This document shows positions 53,037-63,730 of a stretch of DNA of 64,000 nt, one piece after another. The stretch's first letter is position 1; each line of letters starts with the position of its first letter. The DNA is from Littorina saxatilis. Lineage: Eukaryota; Mollusca; Gastropoda; Littorinimorpha; Littorinidae. The position numbers were made by a program, and so were the translations under genes. Under the pieces are notes generated by a model. That model was given only the letters and a program-made list of their open reading frames with translations, had not been told where the DNA came from and did not search any database. The stretch spans positions 46,167,921 to 46,231,920 of the forward strand of contig NC_090245.1 of the NCBI RefSeq assembly GCF_037325665.1. The letters are read 5' to 3'.

Positions 53037-53650
53037 TGACGGCTTACTAGTGCCAAAACCTGGGGTTACCCATTATCACGTGATAATTACTAATTAACGC
53101 TGTCAGTTACTGTTTTCACTCGTTAGTTACTCATTTTCACGGGATAATTAGTAATTTTCACGGGAAAATGACTAATTTTTTAGTTTTGGCACTAGCAATC
53201 CGTCAGGAAGTGAGCCAAAACTAAAAATTAGTAATTAACAGGTGAAAGTTAGTAATTTTCCCGGGAAAATTAGTAATTAACACGTGAAAATGGAAATTGA
53301 TAATTACAATTATGAGGTTTTGGCTTACTAGTGCCAAAACCTGGGGTTACCCATTATCACGTGATAATTACTAATTAACGCTGTCAGTTACTGTTTTCAC
53401 CTGTTAGTTACTCATTTTCACGGGAAAATTACTAATTTTTAGTTTTGGCACTAGCAATCCGTCAGGAAGTGAGCCAAAACTAAAAATTAGTAATTAACAG
53501 GTGAAAGTTAGTAATTATTCCGGGAAAATTAGTAATTTTCCCGGGAAAATAAGTAATAAACACGTGAAAATGGTAATTATCAAGGGAAAATTACTTTACT
53601 TTTTCCCTTGATAATTACAATTATGAGGTTTTGGCACTAGTAAGCCGTCA
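53037..53650. mobile_element. Dimeric MITE with palindromic TTAGTAATTTTCCCGGG motifs
   Basis: Outer ends TGACGGCTTACTAGTGCC and GGCACTAGTAAGCCGTCA are perfect inverted repeats flanked by TA on both sides, consistent with a TA target duplication. Inside, a 281-bp segment is tandemly duplicated (53041 and 53322 share GGCTTACTAGTGCCAAAACC), and terminal-repeat-like sequence (TTTTGGCACTAGCAATCCGT) recurs internally. The body is built from AATTTTCCCGGGAAAATT and TTTTCACGTG palindromes spaced by TTAGTAATTA. Confidence 0.85.
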
Positions 53651-54534
53651 TACGCACACTTAGCCTGGGAACGGGGCCATCAGTCTAGAGATATAGACTT
53701 GTGGCCTTGGCTACGCATGCCTCATCCTTGGCAACGTGGTAATGCACGTACATGCCGGTGTCACGATTTCATCTTTCGCCTGTGTACATATTTCCCCCTC
53801 GATATATACTCAAGACTGAAATGTTGTTTCCTGGTAAAATTAAGAAGTGAAATTATTTATGGACGAAAAGCATGTCAGTTTCTTGCATGTGAAGAAAATT
53901 GGTGGTGAAATGTAATAGATTTCAGCCCCCAAATCGATTTATTCGAAAACGTGTACCGAGTGGTTACGTCCCTTGAGTAAGAAGGGAAACATTTTAGGAT
54001 GAATCAAATTTCTAAGTTAAATAAAAAAAATTGGTTGGACAAATTTGGCCCCATGAATGTAAGGTACACAAGGTCGCTCATCAGTACTATCGAAGGGTGG
54101 TTTTTTGTTCAGTGTAGAGTTTATACTATACTCACGGAATAAAATAACTTAACATTGTTTAAAATTTAATGTATCGATTGGAGATTGGATTTCCCTTCTT
54201 TGAGTCATGTGACGTCAGAGGCCGACAAAACTTTATAATTTGGCTTTTCAGGTTGACCGAAACTTCAAAAGAACTCAATAAAAAAAAAACCGTCATGACT
54301 GTGTTTGATTGCATGTGTGTGTGCTGTTCAATGTCAAAACAACAACAAAGTGAGTACATGACGTGTGTTTTGTAGTTCCTTTGAAGTTTCGGTCAACCTG
54401 AAACGCCCAAATATGAAGCTTATGTGTTTGATTGCATGTATGTGGGTTGCATGCATGTGTGTGTGTGCTCGTTCAATCGTCAAAACAACAACAAAGTCAT
54501 AAGTACCTGAAAGGAATTCGATCGATACATAAAT

Positions 54535-54678
54535 GTTATTTGCGTGTTTGACCAAAATATGACATTTTACACAGATCTCGACAGTCATTGTTCACCTCGA
54601 CCGCTAGCGCGGTCTCGGAGAACAATGACTGTCTCGATCTGTGTAAAATGTCATATTTTGGTCAAACACGCAAATAAC
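54535..54678. repeat. 144-bp near-perfect palindrome
   Basis: Arms of about 70 bp, reading GTTATTTGCGTGTTTGACCA on the outside to GACCGCTAGCGCGGTC at the centre, with only one or two mismatches and essentially no loop. It would extrude as a long hairpin. Confidence 0.9.
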
Positions 54679-55264
54679 GTATAATGTCACACGCTTTCCT
54701 TCTTTGCCACTACTAAAGCAAACGCGTGCAAGATTGTATGTTACACGCTTTGGAGCATGTGCAAGAACGGATTCAAACTCGAAATCGTCCCTCCAAAAGC
54801 CCCAAAATGCACACACGACTTTTATTTCTCCTGCTGTTGTCGTGTCTTCTCTTTACAAATTCTTCAACGCTGAGAATACTGAAAACGGCATCCCAGACTA
54901 CAGTACTGTTTCCATACGCGAGTTTAGCTTCCCTTGGAAAGTGGCTCGCTCAGGAGGCCTGTTAGTCTGAAACTAGAAGGACAGAGTTCTGAACATAGAT
55001 GACAAAGACCCCGGAAAGAACAAACATTTCGCGGATGCAGACACAGAAAGACGTCATGAAGAATGGAATGCTTCAAAAGATACAGACTGTGACGATGACT
55101 GTGACGTCATTCACATATACCGAGACGTCATTCATAGTTGTTCGTTCACTTTCGTCAAAAAGTAGATCTCTCCACAATGGCTGCTCCTGTGTTTAGGTTT
55201 ATCAAGCGTGAGTACGCAAAACGTGTTTGTTCTCTCCTCTGTTGAAGCTGTGAGACATAATCGC

Positions 55265-55398
55265 CATTACGAGCTAGTCGTGTGACAGAGAGTGTTCTTG
55301 CACACTCGACTGCTGCTGTTTCACTCCGGCTAAAGCCGTCGTGAAACATCTACAGTCTCGTGTGCAAGAAAACTCTCTGTCACACGACTAGCTCGTAA
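55265..55398. repeat. 134-bp hairpin with about 47-bp stem
   Basis: ATTACGAGCTAGTCGTGTGA is mirrored by TCACACGACTAGCTCGTAAT; the stem continues through CAGAGAGTGTTCTTGCACAC with few mismatches. The loop contains a small CCGGCTAAAGCCG hairpin. Confidence 0.85.
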
Positions 55399-55484
55399 TA
55401 GCGGGTAATATCTCAAAATCGGAAAAAGTCACACAGGAGTGATTTTTGTACCAACGTAAAGCTTGTTGAATTGCTCATTATGAG

Positions 55485-56050
55485 CAAAAAACCGGAATAG
55501 TCTGGCTTGTTCCGTTTTTTTGCAATTTGAGCTCAAAGACGCATGGTGTCATTTTGGAGTTTACAAACTTAGCACTGTGTGTTTGACAGCGCTGTGCGTG
55601 CACTGATTGCCTGGTCACTCCGAATCTCCTAGCAACATCAGTATAAGTCATCCCTCCTCTCAACATCCCTATTGCGACGAGTCTATCGTTCACACACGTT
55701 CGTGGCATGGTGAAAGAGAAAGACAGAATGGACAGTTTTGGGCAAAGAGAAAGAAACATTTTAGTGAGTTGTTCTCACTCACAAACAAACGGACAAACCA
55801 AAGGTAGTACTTTCATGCAATATTCGTGGATCAGCAGCAGACCTTTTGCAGGTTTCAAGTACGGGTAGACGTACCCCGAGAGACAAAGAGTTGCAGGCCT
55901 ACCTGTTTACAGCACACACAGCGTGCACTGGCTGTCGGCAGCGTCGACAAGCTTAGGCGTCAGTCTAGTAAACTCCAAAATGACACCATGCATCTTTGAG
56001 GACCAATTGTGAAAAAACTAAGCAACCGAGAACATTCCGGTTTTTTTCCT
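55485..56050 (-). mobile_element. Tc1/mariner-like deletion derivative
   Basis: Terminal repeats of about 80 bp: AAAAAACCGGAAT... to CATGGTGTCATTTTGGAGTT on the left (to about 55562), mirrored by AACTCCAAAATGACACCATG at 55974. Between them is the N-terminus of a Tc1-type transposase on the minus strand (55595-55708), so most of the gene has been lost. Exact outer ends and the TA duplication were not fixed. Confidence 0.7.
55595..55708 (-). pseudogene. Tc1-type transposase N-terminal HTH fragment
   Basis: From the ATG at 55708: MPRTCVNDRLVAIGMLRGGM, then TYTDVARRFGVTRQSVHAQ. The pattern R-x-x-AIGML-x-xGM-x-x-x-x-VARRFGV-x-x-x-x-V is the first helix-turn-helix of Tc1-like DNA-binding domains. 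Protein-like sequence stops after about 38 residues, where the frame enters the terminal repeat. No DDE domain present. A decayed DNA-transposon remnant. Confidence 0.75.
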
Positions 56051-56320
56051 CTTCTCAGGAATTGATGGTTCTATGATCGTACCACCCCGCTCTCCTGCAA
56101 CTTTTTCCGATTTTGAGATATTAAATTTTAAAACATGTTAAGTTATTTTATTCCGTGAGTATAGATCAACGAGGCCGAGAATCGAAATATCACCACGGCG
56201 AAAGATGAAAACGTCACACCGGCATTATCCCTGACACTGAAGAAGATATGAGGAAGCATTCAGTGTGCGAATGCAAACATTAGACTCGTTTACCTGTTGC
56301 AGTCGGACGGAGACAGACAG

Positions 56321-56643
56321 CAAGGGCGGATCTGGGGGGGGGGGGGGGGGTTTACACGGGTTACGTAACCCCCCCCACCCCCCCCCCAAAAAGTTCAAAC
56401 ATACATCAACAAAAAACATACATCAAAAAAAGAACAGGGGGGGGGGGGGGGGTTCAGAGGTAATTTATTGGCTCAGGATGCACCAGATAGCTCTCTATTT
56501 TGCTTCTTTGGATAAAAAAAATTTCCGTGGGGGCATGCCCCCGGACCCCCCTAGAGGCTTAGGCGCCTTCGGCGCCGTCAACTTGTATCTTCGCAGTCAT
56601 TTTGTAACCCCCCCCCCCTCTGAAGTGAATTGATCCGCCCTTG
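56321..56643. mobile_element. CAAGGGCGGATC MITE, copy 2, 323 bp
   Basis: Same family as 48216-48543 but in reverse orientation: ends CAAGGGCGGATC and GATCCGCCCTTG, flanked by AGACAG on both sides (56315-56320 and 56644-56649). Carries GGCGCCTTCGGCGCC. Divergence from copy 1 is small apart from poly-G/C tract lengths. Confidence 0.9.
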
Positions 56644-56649
56644 AGACAG

Positions 56650-57060
56650 TGTGTGTGTGTGTGTGTGTGTCACGTGTGTGTCACTGACAGTGTGTGCCGT
56701 GTGTGTGTGCCGGTGTGTGTGTGTGTGTGTCAGTGTGTGTGTGTCAGTGTGTCAGTGCCAGTCAGTGTGTGTTAGTGTGTGCAGTGTGTGTGTGTGTGTG
56801 CAGTGTGTGTGTGTGTGCCGTGTGTGTGTCGGTGTGTGTGTGTGTCAGTATGCCGGTGTGTGTGTGTGTGTGTGTGTGTGACAGTGCGTGTGTATGCGCG
56901 CGCGCGCGTGTGTGTATGTGTGTGTGTATGTGTGTGGTGTGTGTGTGTGTGTTCGTGCGGTGCCGTATGAGTGTGTGTTCCCAGTCTGTGTGTGTGTGTG
57001 TCACAGTGTGTGTATGTGTATGTGTGTGTGTGTGTGTGTCAGTCAGTGTGTGTGTGTCTG
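56650..57060. repeat. (GT)n compound microsatellite, about 400 bp
   Basis: GT runs broken by CAGT, CCG and GCGCGC segments. It lies about 0.5 kb upstream of the second tubulin start. Confidence 0.95.
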
Positions 57061-57299
57061 TGCGAAACAGATTATTTTCAGGATGTATTTCACTCATTCG
57101 GTCATGCATGCTGCAGTGATTCGAGTGAATTAGCAAGTCCACTCAGTGAACTGAATAGCACAGGTTTTGCAACTCTTTTAACTGACTACAATTCCAGGTC
57201 GACAACAAAACGAGCAGCTTGAGATGCAATGTGACACAAACAGGTAGGCCAAGAAAACTCTAACAACCTGTTGCTTTGCCTACAACTTGTCACGCTTGT

Positions 57300-57585
57300 C
57301 AGACGAGGTGAACTTTCACACCACAGCTTTGCCTACATGACGTCACTCACCGGGGAGACGAGCCAATCAGGGAACAGAATGCTGCTCTGTTGATGCTGCG
57401 CCGAGAGCGAGTTTTGACGAACGACGATACACAGTCGGTGGGAGGTTTAGACAGTCTTGAAAGTGTTTTCAGTTTTTGTGCAGAGTTAGCAGGAGACTTT
57501 TTATGTTTTATTGAGACAGTCACGTAATTTGTCAAATTAGGGATTTACAGCTGTTAAGGTGTGGGAAGAATTATTCGTGTTGACA
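57300..57585 (+). promoter_or_regulatory. Promoter and 5' leader of second beta-tubulin
   Basis: Contains a CCAAT box at 57363-57367 (AGCCAATCAG) about 220 bp before the ATG and CRE-like TGACGTCAC near 57339. No clear TATA box. Placement is inferred from the ATG and CCAAT spacing. Confidence 0.45.
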
Positions 57586-57642
57586 ATGCGTGAAATCGTG
57601 CATCTTCAAGCAGGCCAGTGCGGCAACCAGATAGGCTCCAAG
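57586..57642 (+). CDS. Beta-tubulin, second gene, first coding exon (partial)
   Basis: ATG at 57586 followed by [18 protein letters not shown] and a GTAAGA donor at 57643. This is the canonical first exon of beta-tubulin, split after codon 19 exactly as in the gene at 39892. It differs from that gene at Leu7 and Ser18 and at several synonymous sites, so it is a distinct paralogue. No sequence resembling exon 2 ([11 protein letters not shown]) is seen up to 64000, so the rest lies beyond the window behind an intron of at least 6.3 kb, or the exon is an isolated relic. Confidence 0.9.
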
Positions 57643-57649
57643 GTAAGAA

Positions 57650-58115
57650 AGCTTACACGAGTCTTCCTGTAATATGCATGAATTAAATTGCATTTGTCAT
57701 GTTAATCTTAGACTGCAAAGAAAGGCTTAGTTTGTGGCTTCAAGTTACATGGCAAGTAGAGCATGTCATCTCTATCTTTTTTTCTTTTCCCCCCTCTCAC
57801 GGTTCTCTCTTTTCTCCCCCCCCCCCTCCTCACTGCCTCCCTATTTGTTCATTTTGCCGGTAGTAGATTAATCTTCGCAAAGAGTTACTCATTCAAACAA
57901 CCTCGTTAAATAAGAATCGCGGCTTTATCTTGTCTTCTCAACCCCCCCCTCCCCCCTCTCCGCTGTGTCTGTGTCTGTCGGTCTCTGTGTGTGTGTGTGT
58001 GTGTGTGTGTGTCTCTCTCTCTCTATCTTTCAATTTATTACTATTTTTTTAATTTTTACTATCTACGAATGTTCTCGTCTTTCTTATCTGTTGTGTCAGT
58101 CTTTTCTTCTCTCTC
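57650..58115. other. Start of intron 1 of second beta-tubulin
   Basis: Pyrimidine-rich intronic sequence. The segment ATGTTCTCGTCTTTCTTATC with TGTTGTGTCAGTCTTTTCTT occurs at 58069 and again at 58364, a local direct duplication flanking the (CT)n. Confidence 0.5.
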
Positions 58116-58117
58116 TC

Positions 58118-58127
58118 TCTATCTCTA

Positions 58128-58183
<56 letters not shown>
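58118..58183. repeat. (CT)n microsatellite
   Basis: About 32 CT units with a few CTAT interruptions. Confidence 0.95.
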
Positions 58184-58187
<4 letters not shown>

Positions 58188-58789
58188 CCTCCCGGCCCCC
58201 TAGCCCTCTCTCGCTCTCTCTTTCTCTCTTTCTCTCTCAATCTTTCTCTGCTGAAACAATTTCTCTTTATTCAGTCCCTCTTAAAGACGACGACTACATG
58301 TAACAACCACACACAAAAAACAATTTTTACTTTTATTTTTTTTAACTTTTTTTTGAAGGACGAATGTTCTCGTCTTTCTTATCTGTTGTGTCAGTCTTTT
58401 CTTCTCTCTCTCTTCCTCTCCCTCTCCCCCACCCCATCTCGCCGGCTGCATCAAGGTGAGCACATGCACGTCGGAATAGACAGAATAGGCTAAGCTGGTG
58501 ACACACTGCGGTGTTTGCAATCATGAAATGCAGGCTGTTCCACGAGACTCACTGAGTCACGGTGTGGGCAAAATCACTGTGGCATGTCAGTGACAGCCTG
58601 CTTTTATGGGCTAGCCGAGGAAAGAGGTTAAAAACTTCAGAAAATATTCATGTCTTTTGACGACAGCTTGTAATATCGTCTCAGCTTGTAATCTCTGTGC
58701 ATGCGGAGTTAAGTTACGGTAGTTTGCAGGTTGAAAGCTATAGTAACTTTTGCTTCTGTACTATTGTCCTGTCTCCCCCCTTGACTTAT

Positions 58790-58955
58790 GTGTGTGTGTG
58801 CGTGTGTATGTGTGTGCGCGCGTGTGTGTGTGTGCGTGTGTGTGTGTGCGTACGCGCGCGCGTGTGTGTGTGTGTGTGTGTGTGTGTCAGTGTGTGTGTG
58901 CGTGCGGCGTGCGTGTCACAGTGTGTGTGTGTCCGTGTGTGTGTGTTTGTGTGGA
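58790..58955. repeat. (GT)n/(GC)n compound microsatellite
   Basis: GT repeat with GCGCGC and CAGT interruptions. Confidence 0.95.
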
Positions 58956-59191
58956 CATAATGCGCACTTACTCAGTACCTGTTCCTGTTTTATGTCTGGC
59001 CTACATTGACTGACGAGCAACATTCAGTGCAGCATCCATTTCATTCGACCAACCTTCCACTTGGTGACATACCAAAATTAAAAAATGAGGTGCTCTTTGT
59101 GCACACTGCAGTGGACACTTTTTATGAATGAATTCCGTATAAGCCATCAGTGGCTTTTTAAGAAACGAGTTGATACAGCAAACTGGAACTC

Positions 59192-59315
59192 CCATTAGCA
59201 AGCAGTCAGGGTGGTGATTATTGGTATGTGACTAAGTGGAGGGATGGTCTCACAGGTAAAAGCCTGACCAGATCTGATCGAGATGGCTAACCGAATTGTT
59301 TTCACGAGAATGTGT
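59192..59315. repeat. Dispersed AGCAAGCAGTCAGGGTG repeat, single-unit form, copy 2
   Basis: Begins AGCAAGCAGTCAGGGTGG, contains GGGATGGTCTCACAGGTAAA then AGCCTGACCAGATCTGA, and ends with CCGAATTGTTTTCACGAGAA. Same family as 45838-45945 and the source of the array at 24567. Confidence 0.7.
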
Positions 59316-59329
59316 GTGCCTCTAACAAC

Positions 59330-59332
59330 AAG

Positions 59333-59377
<45 letters not shown>

Positions 59378-59397
59378 AACAACAACAATCCAAAAAC
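59330..59397. repeat. (AAC)n microsatellite
   Basis: About 20 AAC units with one AAT interruption, at the 3' end of the dispersed repeat. Confidence 0.95.
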
Positions 59398-59765
59398 AAT
59401 CCAAAAACAAACGTCGATTTTGAACATTTGTTTACTTCGGCTTAAAGAAAAAACAGTTGTAAATTTGTAAAACTGTTTATCTAGCAGACAATATCAAAGT
59501 ATTTTGGACACAAGTAAAAACCTTCATGCACTTTTTTATTTCAAAGCGGAAAAACTTGTGTCCAGTTTCAAGTGGCTCCCGTCGCGTGCAATGTTGCTTT
59601 AAAATGCGTTCGCTTCCTTTTTGCTATCTCGTGCTGCGAATCACGCTTAATGTGTACACCCTTGTGTGAATGAGTGTAGTGCTTCACACACTACAAGTAT
59701 TTACAAGTGTTGTGACCTTGTTTCTCAGCCAAGTGTTTTCATCTTGTCATCCTCTCATATTATTA

Positions 59766-60584
59766 AAGGCACAGTACGCCTCCCGTAAACCATCACAGAC
59801 AAGCGCTTAGAACTGTACCCACGGAATACGCGCTATATAAGCTTCCTATTGATTGATTGATTGATTGAGATACTGTCAGGCTTTTACACACAGTGCACGC
59901 ACCCTTCCATTTGAACGCTCACCGAATGGGAACATCCTAGGTGCCCTACGTAAATAGCGAGCAATTTTCAAAAAAATAATTTTGTGGATTGTCTGATAAC
60001 AAAATCGGACCGTGGTGCGTTTTGGTGCTAGACCTAACTTTTAAAATCTAAATAATAAATTGACAGCTTGTTACACAAACATTCTTAAAATCATAAAAGA
60101 ATTCTTTGTTCATTAAGACAAGATCAGTACAATTCGAAGTTTTGAAAGTTTGGAAAAAGAAAAGCCCGGAAGCAGGGTCACGCAAGGTTGTGGTTCTCGT
60201 AGCAGACGACGGTTTATGCCTATCGCCAGTTCCTCTGAACAGTCAAAAGCCATCGCTAGAGTTCTTGTGAATCACAGCCGTTTGTTTCGTTTAGATTCAG
60301 AGGTACATAATAACGTGCTATTGCAGATAAGCTTACAGCGAGTCGCATTCAAATCCCAAACTGACGACTACATTGTGAAAAAAGGAAACTGGATCACACG
60401 GGTTCACGATGGCTCAGGGGTAAGATAAACCACGCAAAAAAAAAAATTCGTTCAAAATTGCTTGCTCTTTACGGAGGGCACCTAGGATGTTCTCAAGCGG
60501 CGAGTGTTTAAATGAAAGGGTCTTTGTACTGTGTGTAAAAGCCTGACAGTATCTGTGATGGTTTACGGGAGGCTTACTGTGCCT
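59766..60584. mobile_element. TTAA-flanked TIR element with a nested insertion
   Basis: TTAA abuts both ends (59762-59765 and 60585-60588). Terminal repeats begin AGGCACAGTACGCCTCCCG / AGGCACAGTAAGCCTCCCG and extend about 180 bp at declining identity through ACTGTCAGGCTTTTACACAC and GAACATCCTAGGTGCCCT. The left repeat is interrupted after ATCACAGA by a 68-bp retroposon tail (59799-59866); AGA is repeated on its far side. TTAA targets are used by piggyBac- and Kolobok-type transposons. No transposase ORF. Confidence 0.8.
59799..59866 (+). mobile_element. Retroposon 3'-tail fragment nested in a terminal repeat
   Basis: GCGCTTAGAACTGTACCCAC with GCGCTATATAAG and (ATTG)n, matching the repeats at 17400-17525. 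Absent from the mirror-image right terminal repeat, so it is a later insertion. Confidence 0.8.
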
Positions 60585-60985
60585 TTAACACGTTTCTGTT
60601 TACCCGGCTTGAGGCGGAAATAAATAACGTACAGTTATACAAATAATAGTGAGAGAGCCTGCCAATTTTAACTATGCGGGCCAAGAGCAATCACCAAAGT
60701 AACCACCTTGTTTTTTGCACACATTTGATAACAGTGACTGCCAACACTTGCTTGTGTGAAATCATTATATGCACTGCATATTTGCAACGTGTGTCATGCT
60801 GAAACTATCACGAAGGGGCACAACAGATGTCACACCCGGCCGATTAATAGCTGACTCTTGATAGCAACCAGCGCATTACAAAATGGGTCAGACACACGGA
60901 CAGAAACAGACAGACAGACAGACGGACTGACAAACAGACAGACTGACAGACTAACACGCACGCACGCACACACGCACGCACGCAC

Positions 60986-60987
<2 letters not shown>

Positions 60988-61077
<90 letters not shown>
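60988..61077. repeat. (GA)n microsatellite
   Basis: About 45 GA units, preceded by (CGCA)n and (CAGA)n from 60903. Confidence 0.95.
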
Positions 61078-61080
<3 letters not shown>

Positions 61081-61089
61081 CATAAGATA

Positions 61090-61491
61090 AATATATATAT
61101 ACTAGAATGAATACCCGCTTCGCCGGGTAGCCGGCTTCGCCGGGAAGAAGTACTTAGAGCCGTACGCCGGCTTCGCCGGGTCCGAACAATGGACCCGCCA
61201 AGCTTAGGTCCCTCCCAGATTCGTGGAATGGGAACAGAACGAAAATGATTCAGTGGCCATAATGCCATTCCTGACCATATCGAGTCCCATCCTTGTCGAC
61301 GAATGTAACCGTGTTAATCACCTTTGGAGGCGAACTCCACTCAAACAGGACTGAGCAAGTTAGAGCTTATCTCTAAGCCCTTTTGAACTGTTATGGCTTC
61401 TCATAGGAAGGCCAGTACATAAAATTACACAAAAGCCGCCAGACCACATCACAAACAGAACTGAACAATGCACAGGTGTTGCTCACATAGA

Positions 61492-61525
<34 letters not shown>

Positions 61526-62144
61526 GTATTTTTCGCGTGGCTATAAATTGATTCGACCTTTGCACTTTTACAGTGAGGATAATTTACGGGTCCAATTTAC
61601 GTTCTGGACACTGCGGTGACCTTCTAAAAATAGTAACAGAACGCCGGGAATATCCGAAGATACTATAGTGCACCATACGAAGGAAGGGAGGTAAACGCTG
61701 AAAACATGGAGAAGATGAGAAGATAAGGAAGAGTTACTTATAATGGTGAAATGAACACAAAAACCAAATTCGGTTCAGCGCTGCGCGCTGAGAGCACGTG
61801 TTGAAATATCTCATCGATGATATTGTGTAGTGTAGCTGAATACGGTGTCCAAATTTGAAAAAGATCCACCGAGAACTTTGGCTTTGGTGTGTCGGTATGG
61901 GGGCCCGGGTAGCTGAGGTGGAACCAAAATAGCTGAGCTGGAACCAAAATCGGTTCAGCGCTGCGCGCTGAGAGCACGTGTTGAAATATCGACCAGGTTG
62001 GTCCTGTACCGGGTCTACCTGAATATGCCCACCAAATTTGAAGCAGATCCATCGAGAACTTTGGCCGTGCATCGCGAACTCACACACAGACACACAGACA
62101 CACACACAGACACACAGACAGACACAAGTCGTATATATATATAG
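61090..62144. mobile_element. About 1-kb non-coding dispersed element with TA-rich ends
   Basis: Begins ATATATATATACTAGAATGA then GCTTCGCCGGG repeats, and ends in a (CACAGA)n tract and GTATATATATATAG. An internal direct duplication of about 120 bp with 180-bp offset (61771 and 61951) shares CGGTTCAGCGCTGCGCGCTG and AGAGCACGTGTTGAAATATC. Recognised from memory as a family abundant in snails; class uncertain. Confidence 0.6.
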
Positions 62145-62149
62145 ATTTT

Positions 62150-62880
62150 GTTACAGGCATATCTGTTTTTCAGTGTTCGATAATCGGATTCTACGCAACG
62201 TGGAAGCGAATTCCGAGTGTTAACCGCGCAGTAAAACATTCTTTATCTGTAAACAGAGGGAGAGAGCAGAAATATAAAACAGCACGATGCTTGTATTCGT
62301 TTAAAGCGAGCAGTTTCAGATATGAACACAAAGATTTTAAAAAAAATTCTGCCCGGTCTGTTCAGTCTAGTCTTTTAGTGACAATTGGTCTATGTGTTAG
62401 GCCTACATAATTTTGTGCTCGTCAGAGAATGTTACATGATGCCGTCAAAAACAAAAAACAAAACTAAACAACAAAACAAAACAACCTCTTGAGGTATAGT
62501 ACAACCTCCCACTAACGACCTTGAAAATGTTCAGAAAAATCGGGGGTCTTTATTGGGAGTTTGAGGGTAGAATTTCGTCTAAGGGGAGGGAACTTTTTTT
62601 GATTGTTTTCGGTCGGCAAACGGAGATGTCGTTAACGTTGTATCTGAAAAGATCTTGGGAAATGTTGTGTTTTTCCTTTCGTAACAGCATGACAGTGGAG
62701 TTTATGGAACCCTAGCAATCAAATCTTCATCGGCTGTTCGTTCCTTGGTCTAATACGCGTTCGTATATATCTATTTATGCAGAACACGGGGTGTTCTTTG
62801 CAGTAGGCAGAGTAACAGTTGTCTGTCTGCCATTGATGCCATTATCAACATAGTTATTGAATCTTAGCTGGATGTCTTGT
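62150..62880. other. Unassigned stretch
   Basis: No gene recognised. 62497-62720 shows weak similarity to the GGTTCC/CGACCTT-type repeat at 33795. Confidence 0.45.
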
Positions 62881-62891
62881 CGCCTGGAAGC

Positions 62892-63155
62892 TTCTTCTTC
62901 TTCAGCGTTCCAGAATTTTCTGGTTACGTGTGAGCTCGTTTGCCCATTTGGCAAACTATACTCTGAGAGCATAGTCAGCTTCACTCCGCTTTCGTTGAGT
63001 AGGCATGCTGGGTATTTTCGTGTTTCCATAACCCACCGAACTCCGACATGGATTACAGGATCTTTTCCGTGCGCACTTGGTCTTGTGCTTGCGTGTACAC
63101 ACGAAGGGGGTTAAGTCACTAGCAGGTCTGCACATACGTTGACCTGGGAGATCGG
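62892..63155 (-). mobile_element. GAA-tailed SINE, copy 4, 5'-truncated
   Basis: Minus strand. The body and tail match copy 1 (CTCAGAGTATAGTTTGCC, AAGATCCTGTAATCCATGTC, GGTCAACGTATGTGCAGACC), but the tRNA-like head is missing. Flanked by CGCCTGGAAGC on both sides (62881-62891 and 63156-63166), so it truncated during insertion rather than by later deletion. Confidence 0.9.
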
Positions 63156-63166
63156 CGCCTGGAAGC

Positions 63167-63455
63167 AATGTTTGTTTTTGCACTACTACGCACTCATTGA
63201 AAATAAGGGTGAGGGAAGCAACGCACAAGCCCGGTATAGGCCACGTATTTAATTGCCGAAAACTCTCCGACCGCGGTCGCCGTTGAAAAATATTCCCGTC
63301 AAGATTGTATCTAGACCGTAAAGATTCCATCCTATACAGCAGAGATATGCACGCGTTTGTGTCTTGGCCGCAGGAGCGGTCATCTATTGGAATGCATTCG
63401 GAGAGGTGACATGTCTCGTTTTGTTACCGTTCTCACGAGATCAGTTACAGGTTTT
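63167..63455. other. Unassigned stretch
   Basis: No gene or element recognised. Confidence 0.5.
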
Positions 63456-63457
63456 TT

Positions 63458-63459
<2 letters not shown>

Positions 63460-63513
<54 letters not shown>

Positions 63514-63730
63514 GTTTCTGTCTCTCTGTCTGTCTCTCTCTCATTCTCTCTCTCTGTCTGTCTCTCTCTCATTCTCTCTCTCTCATTCTCTCTCTCTCTC
63601 TCTGTATGTATGTCTTTGTCTGTGTCTCCCTCTGAGTCTCTCCGCTTCTATCTTTCTATGTCTGTCTCTGTCTATGTGTGTGTGTGCGTGTCTCTCTCTC
63701 TCTCGCTCTCGCGCTCTCTCTCTCTCTCAT
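63460..63730. repeat. (CT)n compound microsatellite
   Basis: CT runs with GTCT and ATTCTCTC interruptions. The last 270 bp of the window after it show nothing recognisable. Confidence 0.9.

Larger units (their letters stand above)
53752..56228. mobile_element. Cluster of nested inverted repeats
   Basis: Outer pair: CCGGTGTCACGATTTCATCT near 53756 mirrored by CGAAAGATGAAAACGTCACA near 56201. A second pair of about 45 bp lies at 54126-54170 and 56120-56164 (CTATACTCACGGAATAAAAT). A third pair (ATCTCAAAATCGGAAAAAGT) lies at 55409 and 56101. Within these sit two compact hairpins and a Tc1-like remnant, listed separately. This reads as successive insertions of non-autonomous elements into one another; exact boundaries and target duplications of the outer shells are uncertain. 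Confidence 0.6.
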
